Shown: one piece after another, positions 10,076 through 19,299 of the stretch
Layout: the number at the start of each line of letters is the position of its first letter
How positions within the stretch are numbered: position 1 is the first letter of the stretch
Notes under the pieces: model-generated
Told to the model about the DNA's origin: nothing
Database searches by the model: none
The model's input: only the letters and a program-made list of their open reading frames with translations
Position numbers and translations under genes: made by a program
Assembly (NCBI RefSeq): GCF_020906275.1
Contig: NZ_CP086727.1
Coordinates: 992,001 to 1,056,000 of the forward strand
Direction of reading: 5' to 3'
Source of the DNA: Parasphingorhabdus litoris DSM 22379
Lineage (GTDB): Bacteria > Pseudomonadota > Alphaproteobacteria > Sphingomonadales > Sphingomonadaceae
DNA: 64,000 bases

Positions 10076-11608
10076 TTAACTTGTTGCAACCTTTACCTTG
10101 AGTGTTGGCTCCTTTGGAAGCACGGCATCAACTCGCAGCATTGCCAGCGCGGCGATGACCCAAACGGTCGCCGCAAAAGCCATGGTCCAGATCGGTTCGG
10201 TCGGGAAAAACGCTTTCATGATCGAGCCCATGACGGTGGCCACCAAAAGTTGCGGCACAACGATGAAAACATTGAACAGCCCCATATAGGTGCCAAGTTT
10301 CCTCTGCGGCAGGCTGGAGGCCAAGATGGCATAAGGCATTGCGAGGATCGACGCCCATGCGATGCCGATGCCGATTTCGCTGATCAGCAAGAGGTTTTTA
10401 TCTTGCACGACGAAAAAGCTCGCAAAGCCGGCTGCACCGCAAAGCAGGCAGATTATATGGGTTCTGGCCTTGCCAATCTTGGCCGAGAGCCAGGGGAGTA
10501 GCGAGAGTGCCACCACCGCTGCTACGCCATTATAAACGGTGAACATCACACCTACCCAATTACCAGCCTCCTGATAGCCAGCGCTTTGCGGGTCTGCGGA
10601 GCCAAACACATATTGTGCGACCACCGGCGTGGTGTTGATCCACATGATGAACAGGGCGGACCAGCTGAAAAACTGGACTACGGCCAATCGTTTCATCAAA
10701 TCCGGCATGCCGGAAAAGTCACCGATAATGCTGCTCAACATATTATTGGAGCGACCACCACGTGCCAGGATGATCGCGAAGATACTGGCGACACCATAGC
10801 CCGCGAGCAAGGCGCCTAGCAGATATACTTCCTTTTCCAGACCAAACTGGTCCACGGTCAGAATTACGGCAATGCCCGCAGCAATCCAGATCATGCTCGA
10901 CGTGAAAGTCTTTGCCGCAAGCGCCCGCACCGTGTGCGTGGCTTCTTCTTCGCTGGCAACACCATCAAAAGCCGCCATTTCGTCGGGGCTATATTCCTCC
11001 GTCGCGAACACCGTCCACAGGACCGACAACAGGAACATGATCCCGCCAAACCAGAAAGCGTAGCGCACAGTATCCGGTATTCCGCCATCCGGTGCGACAT
11101 TGGAAACATTGAGCTGTTCCATTACAAAAGGGAAGATCGATCCAACAACAGCGCCCGCGCCAATAAAAGCGGTTTGCACGGCATAGCCAGCGCTATGCTG
11201 ATCTTTTCTCAGCATATCTCCGACAAAGGCGCGAAACGGTTCCATGGAGATGTTGATCGAGGCGTCAAGAATCCAGAGCATGGCGACCGAAAACCACAAG
11301 ATTGTGGATTGCGGCATGACCAGCAAGGCAATGGCGGCAAGAATCGCACCGGCTAGAAAATAGGGACGACGCCGGCCCAGTTTCCCGAGCCAGGTCTTGT
11401 CGCTCAAGTGACCGACAATCGGTTGCACGAGCAATCCGGTCAGCGGGGCCGCTATCCAAAGGACAGAAAGATTATCGAGATCTGCGCCAAGTGATTGAAA
11501 TATCCGGCTCATATTCGCGTTTTGCAGCGCGAAGCCGATTTGAATACCGAAAAAGCCGAAGCTGATATTCCATAGGCCCCAAAAGCCTTGCTTTGGTTTT
11601 TCCGCCAT
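10076..11608 (-). CDS. MFS transporter, GPH/SLC45-like sugar permease
   Basis: A 510-residue inner-membrane protein with about 12 hydrophobic segments and the MFS loop motifs GHLSDKTWLGKLGRRRPYF (after TM2) and DMLRKDQHSAGYA. The RRRPYF loop is typical of the SLC45/sucrose-maltose symporter group. Beside a LacI regulator and an alpha-glucan utilisation operon, it most probably imports maltose or malto-oligosaccharides released in the periplasm. It lies downstream of the LacI-family gene on the same strand, but a palindrome at 11696-11703 in the 98-bp gap suggests its own regulated promoter. Sugar specificity is inferred from context. Confidence 0.88.
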   Translation of the reverse strand: MAEKPKQGFWGLWNISFGFFGIQIGFALQNANMSRIFQSLGADLDNLSVLWIAAPLTGLLVQPIVGHLSDKTWLGKLGRRRPYFLAGAILAAIALLVMPQSTILWFSVAMLWILDASINISMEPFRAFVGDMLRKDQHSAGYAVQTAFIGAGAVVGSIFPFVMEQLNVSNVAPDGGIPDTVRYAFWFGGIMFLLSVLWTVFATEEYSPDEMAAFDGVASEEEATHTVRALAAKTFTSSMIWIAAGIAVILTVDQFGLEKEVYLLGALLAGYGVASIFAIILARGGRSNNMLSSIIGDFSGMPDLMKRLAVVQFFSWSALFIMWINTTPVVAQYVFGSADPQSAGYQEAGNWVGVMFTVYNGVAAVVALSLLPWLSAKIGKARTHIICLLCGAAGFASFFVVQDKNLLLISEIGIGIAWASILAMPYAILASSLPQRKLGTYMGLFNVFIVVPQLLVATVMGSIMKAFFPTEPIWTMAFAATVWVIAALAMLRVDAVLPKEPTLKVKVATS

Positions 11609-11693
11609 GATTCTCTCCCCTCGCGCCGCTATGGTGCTGCGTCATAACGCGTTGGTGGCAAATTGTGGGCCGCCCTACAATGCGGCAACTCTT

Positions 11694-11705
11694 GTATACG
11701 TATGC
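11694..11705. promoter_or_regulatory. Putative LacI-family operator, transporter promoter
   Basis: The 8-bp palindrome ATACGTAT (11696-11703), flanked by G and C at symmetric positions, lies 88 bp upstream of the MFS start and directly after the LacI-family stop. The same core recurs at 12902-12909 upstream of the TonB receptor. LacI-family operators are even-length palindromes with a central CG, which this matches. Function is inferred from the repetition and position. Confidence 0.6.
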
Positions 11706-11706
11706 T

Positions 11707-12750
11707 TTACGGTTTTGCTGCTGCCGAGGAATCCCGGACCATCAACTTTACCGGCAACGCCGAAGATTCGACCTTTTCGCCAGCAATCTGTTGCAAAAGG
11801 GCAGTAACCAAAGCCTCACCTGCGGTCTTCAAGTCCTGAGTCACCGTTGTGAGCGGCGGTGCGGTCATCGCGGAAGCCGGAATATCGTCAAAACCAACCA
11901 CTGCGATATCTTCCGGGATTTTCAGGCCCGCTTCCTGCACTGTCCGCATTGCGCCAATGGCGATCAGGTCCGAAGCTGCGAAGATGGCATCGAATTTCTG
12001 ACCGCTGGCGATTAAGGACTGCACTGCATCAACGCCGCTTTCCTCGCTGCTGAACCCATCGCGCTGTAATGCCGGATCAATGGCTATGCCTGCTTCCGTT
12101 AATGCGTCACAATATCCAAGCCAACGGGCTTCGAACTCGGGAGCGTGACTCGATGCCGTTCCGATAAATGCAATATTTTTGCGGCCGTTTTCCAACAAAT
12201 GCTGAACGGCCTTTTTGCCACCGCCGCGATTATCTGAGCCCAGTGTCAGCCCGGGCTCGTCAGTTCCGGCAAGACCCCAGCGAACAAAATGCGTCCCCTG
12301 CCCAACAAGATGAGTCAGCCGGTCGCGATAATCCTCATAGTCGCCATAGCCGAGCAGGATGATACCATCGGCGCGATGGCTGTCCTGATAGTCGGTGTGC
12401 CAATCGCCGGATAGCTGCTGAAATGAAATGAGTAGGTCGTAACCGCGCCGCGCGCATTGCCGGGTGATTGACCCCAGCATCGATAGAAAAAACGGGTTGA
12501 TGAGGCTGTCGTCCGGCGCAGGATCTTCGAAAAACAAAAGCGCCAAGGTGTTGCTCTGCTGGGATCGCAGAGAGGACGCGTTTTTGTCGACTTTGTAGTT
12601 CAGCTCTTTGGCGATTTTCTGAATTTTTTCACGCGTCGCTGGACTTACGGAAGGACTGTTACGAAGCGCGCGCGAGACGGTAGGCTGCGAAACGCCAGCC
12701 AAATAGGCTATATCAAAAGATGTCGGTTTGCGTGATGGCGAGCCACCCAT
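11707..12750 (-). CDS. LacI-family transcriptional regulator of the alpha-glucan locus
   Basis: A repressor of 347 residues counted from the ATG at 12750. This start is preferred because AGGAGAG sits a normal distance upstream and the helix-turn-helix follows at once; a longer frame starts at 12789. The N-terminal HTH reads [20 protein letters not shown], followed by the hinge helix. The rest is a periplasmic-binding-protein-like effector domain ([18 protein letters not shown] near the end). It lies divergent to the receptor-glycosidase operon and upstream of the transporter. The paired ATACGTAT palindromes are the likely targets, so it probably senses maltose or a malto-oligosaccharide. Effector identity is inferred. 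Confidence 0.92.
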   Translation of the reverse strand: MGGSPSRKPTSFDIAYLAGVSQPTVSRALRNSPSVSPATREKIQKIAKELNYKVDKNASSLRSQQSNTLALLFFEDPAPDDSLINPFFLSMLGSITRQCARRGYDLLISFQQLSGDWHTDYQDSHRADGIILLGYGDYEDYRDRLTHLVGQGTHFVRWGLAGTDEPGLTLGSDNRGGGKKAVQHLLENGRKNIAFIGTASSHAPEFEARWLGYCDALTEAGIAIDPALQRDGFSSEESGVDAVQSLIASGQKFDAIFAASDLIAIGAMRTVQEAGLKIPEDIAVVGFDDIPASAMTAPPLTTVTQDLKTAGEALVTALLQQIAGEKVESSALPVKLMVRDSSAAAKP

Positions 12751-12900
12751 ATGCTGTCTCTCCTGACGGGCCCAAGCGGTTGCCAGCATGGTTCATGTTT
12801 CTCTGAAATAGCTTAGGACATTCTATCACTATTGCAAATATCAGGACCGCGAAATCTTTGTTGCCGAATTGTTACAACGCACCCCCTCATCAGATATGTG

Positions 12901-12910
12901 CATACGTATG
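12901..12910. promoter_or_regulatory. Putative LacI-family operator upstream of TonB receptor operon
   Basis: A perfect 10-bp palindrome, CATACGTATG, 135 bp upstream of the receptor start. A weak promoter candidate precedes it (TTGTTA at 12869, GATATG at 12893, 18-bp spacer), which would put the palindrome over the transcription start, a position suited to repression. It shares its core with the site at 11696-11703, and the LacI-family gene lies between the two. Confidence 0.65.
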
Positions 12911-13045
12911 TGAACTATGCAGCGCGCAATTTCCGATCATAAAGACCCGAGTTTGACGCACGATATTTGCGGACATCGTGACCTTATCAAATTGAGTTTA
13001 TGGGCCTTTCCGGCACGAATCGGGAGCCCGATTAGGGGAGTGAAT

Positions 13046-15796
13046 ATGAAGAAACCACAATTCAGTAAGAAGCGCGGCCTTGTTCAAGCCAGCCGTGTTG
13101 CTCTTGGACTGTCGCTGGCAATCGCTGCAGGCAGCACAACGGCATTTGCCCAAGACACCAGCCAAGAGAACCAATCGTCTGCGGAGATTGATGAAGAAGA
13201 AGGCGTTATCGTTGTTACCGGCTTTCGCGCCAGCCTTGAAAGCGCTGTCAGCGAGAAAAAGCGGAGCGACCAAATCCTGGAATCAGTCACTGCTGAAGAT
13301 ATCGGCAAACTGCCGGACGCTTCTATCGGTGAATCAATCGCTCGTCTGCCCGGCCTGACATCACAACGCCTCAATGGCCGCGCCAATGTGATCGCCGTTC
13401 GCGGTCTGGGCCCCGATTTCTCGCAAACATTGCTGAATGGCCGCGAGCAAACCTCGACCGGCGACAACCGCGCGGTAGAATTTGACCAATATCCTTCTGA
13501 GGTGGTCAGCCAGGTTGTTGTTTATAAATCACCCAATGCCTCGCTGGTTGGACAGGGTTTGGCGGGTACAATCGACGTACGCACGATCCGTCCACTGGAA
13601 TATCGTGACCGGGTCCTGGCCGTTGGTGCACGCGGTACATATGCTGATCTTGGCGCTCTGAACGCTGGTTCTTCAAAATATGGTTATCGGGTCAACGGTA
13701 CTTATGTCGATCAGTTCGCTGATGACACGCTGGGCATTGCAATTGCCGCTGCTTATGTCGACGAGCCTTATCAGTTGCAGGAATTTAACGCCTGGGGCTA
13801 TGATGGCGATGGATCGGCTGCAAGGCCATTCGTCATTGGCGGTTCGAAATCTTTCGTAACCTCCACGGAACTGAAACGTTTCGGTATCAACGGCACGTTG
13901 CAATACAAGCCATCCGATACGGTCATGATGACATTGGATGGTTTTTATTCGAATTTCAACGATGACCAATCCAAGCGTGGTATCGAATTGCCCCTCGCCT
14001 TTGGTGGTGGATTTGGGACAACCGGTGACCCCAGCACCGCGACGGTTACGGATGGTTTTGCGACAGCCGCAACATTTGAAAATGTCCGCGGCGTGATACG
14101 CAACGATATTTTCCAACGCAAAGCCGATCTCTATTCCTTTGGTTATAACGCAACTTATGAAGGTGATGACGGCTGGAAAGCCTTTATCGATATTGGCTAT
14201 TCCAAAACCGATCGCAACGAACTGAGTATTGAAAGCTATTCAGGAACCGGTTTCAACGGAGATGACACTGGCAATGGCGCTTCGGCTACTATCGGCGTTG
14301 AATCTGGCCTAAGCGGCACGGTATTTAATCCGTCGCTGGACTATAGCGACCCCAGCGCGATTTTCCTGACCGATCCCTTGGGTTGGGGCGGCGGAGTCGT
14401 TCCACAGGCCGGTTATTATAATGATCGGATCGTCGAAGATGAACTTAAGCAATATCGCGTCGGTGTGGAAAAAGAATTTGACGGCGGCTTCATCAAAGCT
14501 GTCAAATTCGGCCTTAACTACACAGATCGTGACAAAAGCCTGACGCCGGATGAGTCACTCGTGCGGCTGGCAGGTGGTGCGTTGGAGACGGCCATCCCGC
14601 AGGATGCTCTGCTGCGACCGACAAATCTGGACTATCTCGGCCTTGGTCCCGTTGTTAGCTATGATGCGCGCCAGTTGATTGATGATGGCATATTGGTTTT
14701 GGAACCGAATAATGTGCCAGATGTTCTCTCAAAAGCCTATTCGGTCAGCGAAGATATTCTGACTGCCTATTTGCAAGCGGATATTGAACAGGAATTCAGT
14801 AACGCCACGCTGACCGGTAATTTCGGGGTGCAGGCGATCAATACCGATCAAGAGTCAACTGGACCGACATTTGCCGGCGGGGTACGTAATGACCGTACGT
14901 TAGGCGACAGCTACTGGGATGTCCTGCCCAGTCTCAACCTTTCGCTGCGCTTCGACAGTGATTTCATCATCCGCTTTGCTGCCGCACGTCAGATTCAGCG
15001 ACCTCGCATTGATGATATGAGGGTGTCGCTAGATTATAGCCGCAATGAAACGGATCCTGCCGGTGTGTTTCTCGATGGATCAGGCGGCAACCCGTTTTTA
15101 CGGCCCTATCGTGCAAATGGGATTGATCTGAACTTTGAAAAATATTTTGGTCAGTCGGCGGTGATTTCATTGCAGCTCTTCTACAAAGATATCGTCAGCT
15201 ATATTGATCGCAGCAAGCAGCCTTTTGATTTTACCGGCCTGCCGCTCCCGCAAAACCTGCCAATTGATACGCCGATTGGTCTGCTCGAACGCGCGGTCAA
15301 CACCGGTGGCGGTGATTTCTATGGCGGTGAACTGGCGATTACTCTGCCGTTCAATAATATAACTGAGGCGTTGGACGGCTTTGGTGTGACCGGCGGGGTC
15401 GGCTATACCGAAAGCAAGGTTGAAGATGCCAATGGCGATATTGATGATATCCCCGGCTATTCCAAATGGACGGCTAATGGCACGATTTTCTTCGAAAAAT
15501 GGGGCTTCAACGCTCGTGCGAGTGCACGATATCGGTCGAGGTTCTTAGCAGATTTCAGTGGCTTTGGTGGCAACTTGACCCGCCGGCTGGCTTTGCCGGA
15601 AACCATTGTCGATGCTCAAATCGGTTATGACTTCCAGGAAGGTAGCGCACTGGAAGGCCTGTCATTTTATCTGCAGGCTCAGAACCTTACCGACGAGCGC
15701 TTCGCATCGATTGACGGTGACGGCACGCGTTTGAAAGTTATCGATCATCAGATTTATGGCCGCCGGTTCCTGATCGGAGCGTCATTTAAATTCTGA
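13046..15796 (+). CDS. TonB-dependent receptor (sphingomonad/Caulobacter type), probable malto-oligosaccharide porin
   Basis: A 916-residue outer-membrane receptor. The start at 13046 is chosen because AGGGGAG precedes it and a classic signal peptide follows (MKKPQFSKK..., cleavage after AFA); an upstream ATG at 12917 would add 43 unrelated residues. After an acidic linker comes the TonB box region EGVIVVTGFR, then the plug (DASIGESIARLPG, ANVIAVRGLGPDFSQTLLNG) and a 22-strand barrel ending in F. The family matches receptors that import plant or algal sugars. It heads a run of glycoside hydrolases and follows a LacI operator, so it probably takes up maltodextrins. Substrate is inferred from context. 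Confidence 0.93.
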   Translation: MKKPQFSKKRGLVQASRVALGLSLAIAAGSTTAFAQDTSQENQSSAEIDEEEGVIVVTGFRASLESAVSEKKRSDQILESVTAEDIGKLPDASIGESIARLPGLTSQRLNGRANVIAVRGLGPDFSQTLLNGREQTSTGDNRAVEFDQYPSEVVSQVVVYKSPNASLVGQGLAGTIDVRTIRPLEYRDRVLAVGARGTYADLGALNAGSSKYGYRVNGTYVDQFADDTLGIAIAAAYVDEPYQLQEFNAWGYDGDGSAARPFVIGGSKSFVTSTELKRFGINGTLQYKPSDTVMMTLDGFYSNFNDDQSKRGIELPLAFGGGFGTTGDPSTATVTDGFATAATFENVRGVIRNDIFQRKADLYSFGYNATYEGDDGWKAFIDIGYSKTDRNELSIESYSGTGFNGDDTGNGASATIGVESGLSGTVFNPSLDYSDPSAIFLTDPLGWGGGVVPQAGYYNDRIVEDELKQYRVGVEKEFDGGFIKAVKFGLNYTDRDKSLTPDESLVRLAGGALETAIPQDALLRPTNLDYLGLGPVVSYDARQLIDDGILVLEPNNVPDVLSKAYSVSEDILTAYLQADIEQEFSNATLTGNFGVQAINTDQESTGPTFAGGVRNDRTLGDSYWDVLPSLNLSLRFDSDFIIRFAAARQIQRPRIDDMRVSLDYSRNETDPAGVFLDGSGGNPFLRPYRANGIDLNFEKYFGQSAVISLQLFYKDIVSYIDRSKQPFDFTGLPLPQNLPIDTPIGLLERAVNTGGGDFYGGELAITLPFNNITEALDGFGVTGGVGYTESKVEDANGDIDDIPGYSKWTANGTIFFEKWGFNARASARYRSRFLADFSGFGGNLTRRLALPETIVDAQIGYDFQEGSALEGLSFYLQAQNLTDERFASIDGDGTRLKVIDHQIYGRRFLIGASFKF

Positions 15797-15903
15797 TGAT
15801 GTCGATGGCCGGATCTGTTGATGATGTCCAAGCTTGAAGGGGCATTGTGAACGGGTCCGGCAGTCGGCATAACTGTTGTGATAAATAGATGAGGGAGGCG
15901 GCA

Positions 15904-17421
15904 ATGCAAAAATTTGTCATTGCCGGCGGGGGGACCGCTGGCTGGATGGCAGCGGCAGCGCTTAGCCGCTTCCTTGGTAAACAGGCCAACATCACCTTAG
16001 TTGAATCCGATGCGATAGGAACTGTCGGCGTCGGCGAAGCAACAATCCCCCAGATCCGTCTTTTCAATCACGGCCTTGGCATTGATGAAAATGCTTTTGT
16101 CGCTGCGACCCAGGGTAGTTTCAAACTCGGCATCCAGTTTGATGGATGGAGTGGAGACGGTCAGCACTATATTCATGCTTTTGGCAATATTGGCCGGCAA
16201 CTCGGGCTTGTTGGTTATCACCACTATTGGTTGCGTGCGCTGAAAAGCAGTAAAACCAATGACTTATGGTCTGCCAGTCCTTGCGCCGTGGCTTCGGCAG
16301 AAAACCGCTTCGCACCGGTTGAAGAAAAGCCCGGTCAACTCCCTAGCGGCGTTGCCTATGCCTATCATTTCGACGCCGGGCTCTATGCGAAATTCCTGCG
16401 GCAATATGCTGAAGCTGGCGGTGTCAAGCGCATCGAAGGCCTGATTGCCGACGTCCGACAAGATCCCGAAAATGGCACCATTCAGTCACTGCAGCTGGAA
16501 TCAGGACAGCTGGTCGAGGGCGATTTTTTCATCGATTGTTCCGGCTTTCGCGGCCTGCTGATCGAAGGCGCATTAAATGCAGGCTATGATGATTGGCGCC
16601 ATTGGCTGCCCTGTGATCGCGCGGTTGCTGTGCCATGCGAAGCAACCAAACCGCTGACGCCCTATACAAAATCATCAGCGCGCAAGGCAGGCTGGCAATG
16701 GCGCATTCCGCTCCAGCATCGCACGGGGAACGGGCATGTCTACAGCAGCGCCCATATGTCGGATGACGAAGCGGCCTCGATCCTGCTCGACAATCTGGAC
16801 GGGTGCGCTTTGGACGAACCCCGGCAATTACAATTCACCACCGGGAAACGCACGCGCGCTTGGGTAAAAAATTGCGTCGCGCTTGGCCTGTCCGCAGGTT
16901 TTATGGAACCGCTGGAGTCGACCAGCATCCACCTCATTCAATCCGCTATCGCGCGGCTTCTGCAACTGCTTCCCGGCGATCATATCGCAGAAGCGGACAT
17001 TGCTGAATATAATCGCCAAACAGATTTTGAATGGGAACGCATTCGCGATTTCCTTATCCTGCATTACCACGCCAATGGTCGCAGCGAGCCGTTCTGGCAA
17101 GCCGTCCGCGATGCCGAAATTCCCGATAGCCTGGCGCATAAGATTGCCCTTTTTAAAGCCAATGGACGGATTGTCCGGGAGCATGAGGAATTGTTCACCG
17201 AAGCGGGTTGGTTGCAGGTCTTGATCGGGCAAGGCATTGTGCCGGAAGGCTATCATCCCCTCGCCGATCAGCTCAGCGAAAATGATCTGGTCGAGTTCCT
17301 GAAACTCGCCGGTCAGCATGCCCAAAGGATTGCGTCGCGCATGCCGGATCATAGCGACTATATCGCGCGCCATTGCGCCGCGCAGCAACATTCCTCCCCA
17401 ACCAACAGGATCGTCGCATAA
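15904..17421 (+). CDS. Tryptophan-halogenase-family flavoprotein (copy 1 of the locus)
   Basis: 505 residues from the ATG at 15904, which has GAGGGAGG upstream. It carries the FAD-binding GGGTAGW (residues 8-14), the GVGEAT motif, the halogenase signature GWQWRIP (W-x-W-x-I-P) and the Lys in QGSFKLGIQFDGW that aligns with the catalytic lysine of PrnA. All known key residues are thus present, but genes of this type inside TonB-receptor/glycosidase loci have no demonstrated halogenation substrate. It follows the receptor by 107 bp and overlaps the amylase start by one base (TAATG), so it belongs to the operon. The annotation names a family, not a proven activity. Confidence 0.85.
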   Translation: MQKFVIAGGGTAGWMAAAALSRFLGKQANITLVESDAIGTVGVGEATIPQIRLFNHGLGIDENAFVAATQGSFKLGIQFDGWSGDGQHYIHAFGNIGRQLGLVGYHHYWLRALKSSKTNDLWSASPCAVASAENRFAPVEEKPGQLPSGVAYAYHFDAGLYAKFLRQYAEAGGVKRIEGLIADVRQDPENGTIQSLQLESGQLVEGDFFIDCSGFRGLLIEGALNAGYDDWRHWLPCDRAVAVPCEATKPLTPYTKSSARKAGWQWRIPLQHRTGNGHVYSSAHMSDDEAASILLDNLDGCALDEPRQLQFTTGKRTRAWVKNCVALGLSAGFMEPLESTSIHLIQSAIARLLQLLPGDHIAEADIAEYNRQTDFEWERIRDFLILHYHANGRSEPFWQAVRDAEIPDSLAHKIALFKANGRIVREHEELFTEAGWLQVLIGQGIVPEGYHPLADQLSENDLVEFLKLAGQHAQRIASRMPDHSDYIARHCAAQQHSSPTNRIVA

Positions 17422-19295
17422 TGATGAAGAAAATTTCCTTGCTCACCAGTCTGGCGCTTTCAACATCGCTTCTTGGCGGTTGCGGCCAAGCCGAAGCGCA
17501 GGAAGCCCCGATCTATGGTGATGGAGAAGCGACAGTTGCTTTGGACAGCGTAAGAGCGCGGTTACCCGAAGATGAAATCATCTATTTCGTGCTGCCCGAC
17601 CGGTTTGAAAACGGCGATCCGCAGAATGATATCGCCGGTATTGAAGGCGGGCGGCTGAAATCTGGCTATGATCCGACCCATAAGGGCTTTTATCATGGCG
17701 GCGACCTAAAGGGATTGACGGAAAAACTGGATTATATTCAAGGACTTGGCGTTACCGCCATCTGGTTTGCACCGATCTTCAAGAACAAGCCAGTACAGGG
17801 CACGCCCGGCAATGAAAGCGCTGGCTATCATGGCTATTGGGTCACCGATTTTACTCAGGTCGATCCGCATTTCGGTACCAATGACGAGTTTCGTGCTTTT
17901 GTTGACGCCGCGCACGCGCGCGGGATGAAAGTCTATATGGACATTATCGCCAACCATACGGCGGATGTCTTGTATCCCAAGGAATGCGAAGGTCAAAAGC
18001 AGTGCGTCTATCGCAGCAAGGCGGATTACCCTTATCTTCGCCGCGGCGGTGTAGACGGTCCCGCCATTAACGGAGGTTTTGCTGGCGATACCGTGATGAC
18101 GGCAGACAATTTCGCAAAACTGACAGACCCGACCTATGCCTACACGCCTGTCACGAAAGCCGGTGAGGAAAATATTAAAGTTCCGGCATGGCTCAACGAT
18201 CCGATCTGGTATCACAATCGGGGTGATACGACGTTTGAAGGGGAATCCTCCCGCTATGGAGATTTCGTCGGTCTGGATGACTTGATGACCGAAAACCCGC
18301 GCGTGGTGGACGGGTTTATCGAAATATTCGGCGACTGGATCGACAAATTTGGCATTGATGGCTTTCGCATCGATACTGCCAAACATGTGAACCCGGAATT
18401 CTGGACCCGTTTCACCCCGGCCATGCTCGAACGCGCGAAAGCTAAGGGCATAGATAATTTCCATATCTTCGGAGAAGTCTACGCGCATGAAGTGGATCCC
18501 GGATATCTGGCCCAGTTCACCAAGCGTGACGAGCTACCCACCGTCCTCGATTTCGCGTTTCAGGTCGCAGCACATGATATGCTCACCGGCAAAACAGGAA
18601 CCCATATTTTCGGTAAGCTAATCGATGGCGATGTGCTCTATGCCGGGGGTGAAGCAACCGCACGTCAGCTGCCGACCTTTCTTGGTAATCATGACATGGG
18701 CCGCATGGCGCATATGCTGGACAAAGCCTATCCCGATGCCAGCGAAGAAGAGCGGCTCGCGCGCATATCGCTTGCGCATGTCCTGCTGATGGCGACACGC
18801 GGCGTACCCACGATATATTCCGGCGATGAACAAGGCTTTGTCGGCGATGGCGGAGACCAGGCCGCGCGTGAGGACATGTTCCCCAGCAAGGTGGACGTCT
18901 ATAATGACAACCGCCTGATCGGCACGGACGCAACCACAGCCGAGGCGAATTTCGATGATCAGCATCCGCTTTATCAACTGATCGCCAAACTCAGCAAGGT
19001 GCGGAAACAGACGCCGCAGCTTCGCTATGGTCGCACGCTATTGCGTGCCAGCAGCGAAAAATCAGGCCTGCTCGCCTTCACCCGCGGAGACGATGATGGA
19101 ACCGAGGTCTTTGTAGCGCTCAACATGACCAACGAGGCGATCAAACAAAATGTCGAAGTCGGCATCAACTCGGTCAATTTTTCTACTCTGGCAGGTCAAT
19201 GTGCTGCCACCGTTTCGGCTCCCGGATCGGTTTCCGTCAACCTCCCTCCGCTTGGCTATGCCATCTGCCAGGCCACTCCCCAGGACAAGAAGTAA
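17421..19295 (+). CDS. GH13 alpha-amylase lipoprotein
   Basis: 624 residues from the ATG overlapping the halogenase stop. A lipoprotein signal peptide with lipobox LLGGC (Cys21) places it at the periplasmic side of a membrane. GH13 conserved regions are all visible: DIIANHTAD (region I), GFRIDTAKHV with the nucleophile Asp (region II), FGEVY with the acid/base Glu (region III) and FLGNHDMGRM (region IV). It should cut alpha-1,4-glucans that have crossed the outer membrane into maltose-sized products. The next gene starts 5 bp after the stop. Whether it acts as alpha-amylase or cyclodextrinase cannot be decided here. Confidence 0.9.
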   Translation: MMKKISLLTSLALSTSLLGGCGQAEAQEAPIYGDGEATVALDSVRARLPEDEIIYFVLPDRFENGDPQNDIAGIEGGRLKSGYDPTHKGFYHGGDLKGLTEKLDYIQGLGVTAIWFAPIFKNKPVQGTPGNESAGYHGYWVTDFTQVDPHFGTNDEFRAFVDAAHARGMKVYMDIIANHTADVLYPKECEGQKQCVYRSKADYPYLRRGGVDGPAINGGFAGDTVMTADNFAKLTDPTYAYTPVTKAGEENIKVPAWLNDPIWYHNRGDTTFEGESSRYGDFVGLDDLMTENPRVVDGFIEIFGDWIDKFGIDGFRIDTAKHVNPEFWTRFTPAMLERAKAKGIDNFHIFGEVYAHEVDPGYLAQFTKRDELPTVLDFAFQVAAHDMLTGKTGTHIFGKLIDGDVLYAGGEATARQLPTFLGNHDMGRMAHMLDKAYPDASEEERLARISLAHVLLMATRGVPTIYSGDEQGFVGDGGDQAAREDMFPSKVDVYNDNRLIGTDATTAEANFDDQHPLYQLIAKLSKVRKQTPQLRYGRTLLRASSEKSGLLAFTRGDDDGTEVFVALNMTNEAIKQNVEVGINSVNFSTLAGQCAATVSAPGSVSVNLPPLGYAICQATPQDKK

Positions 19296-19299
19296 ACAC

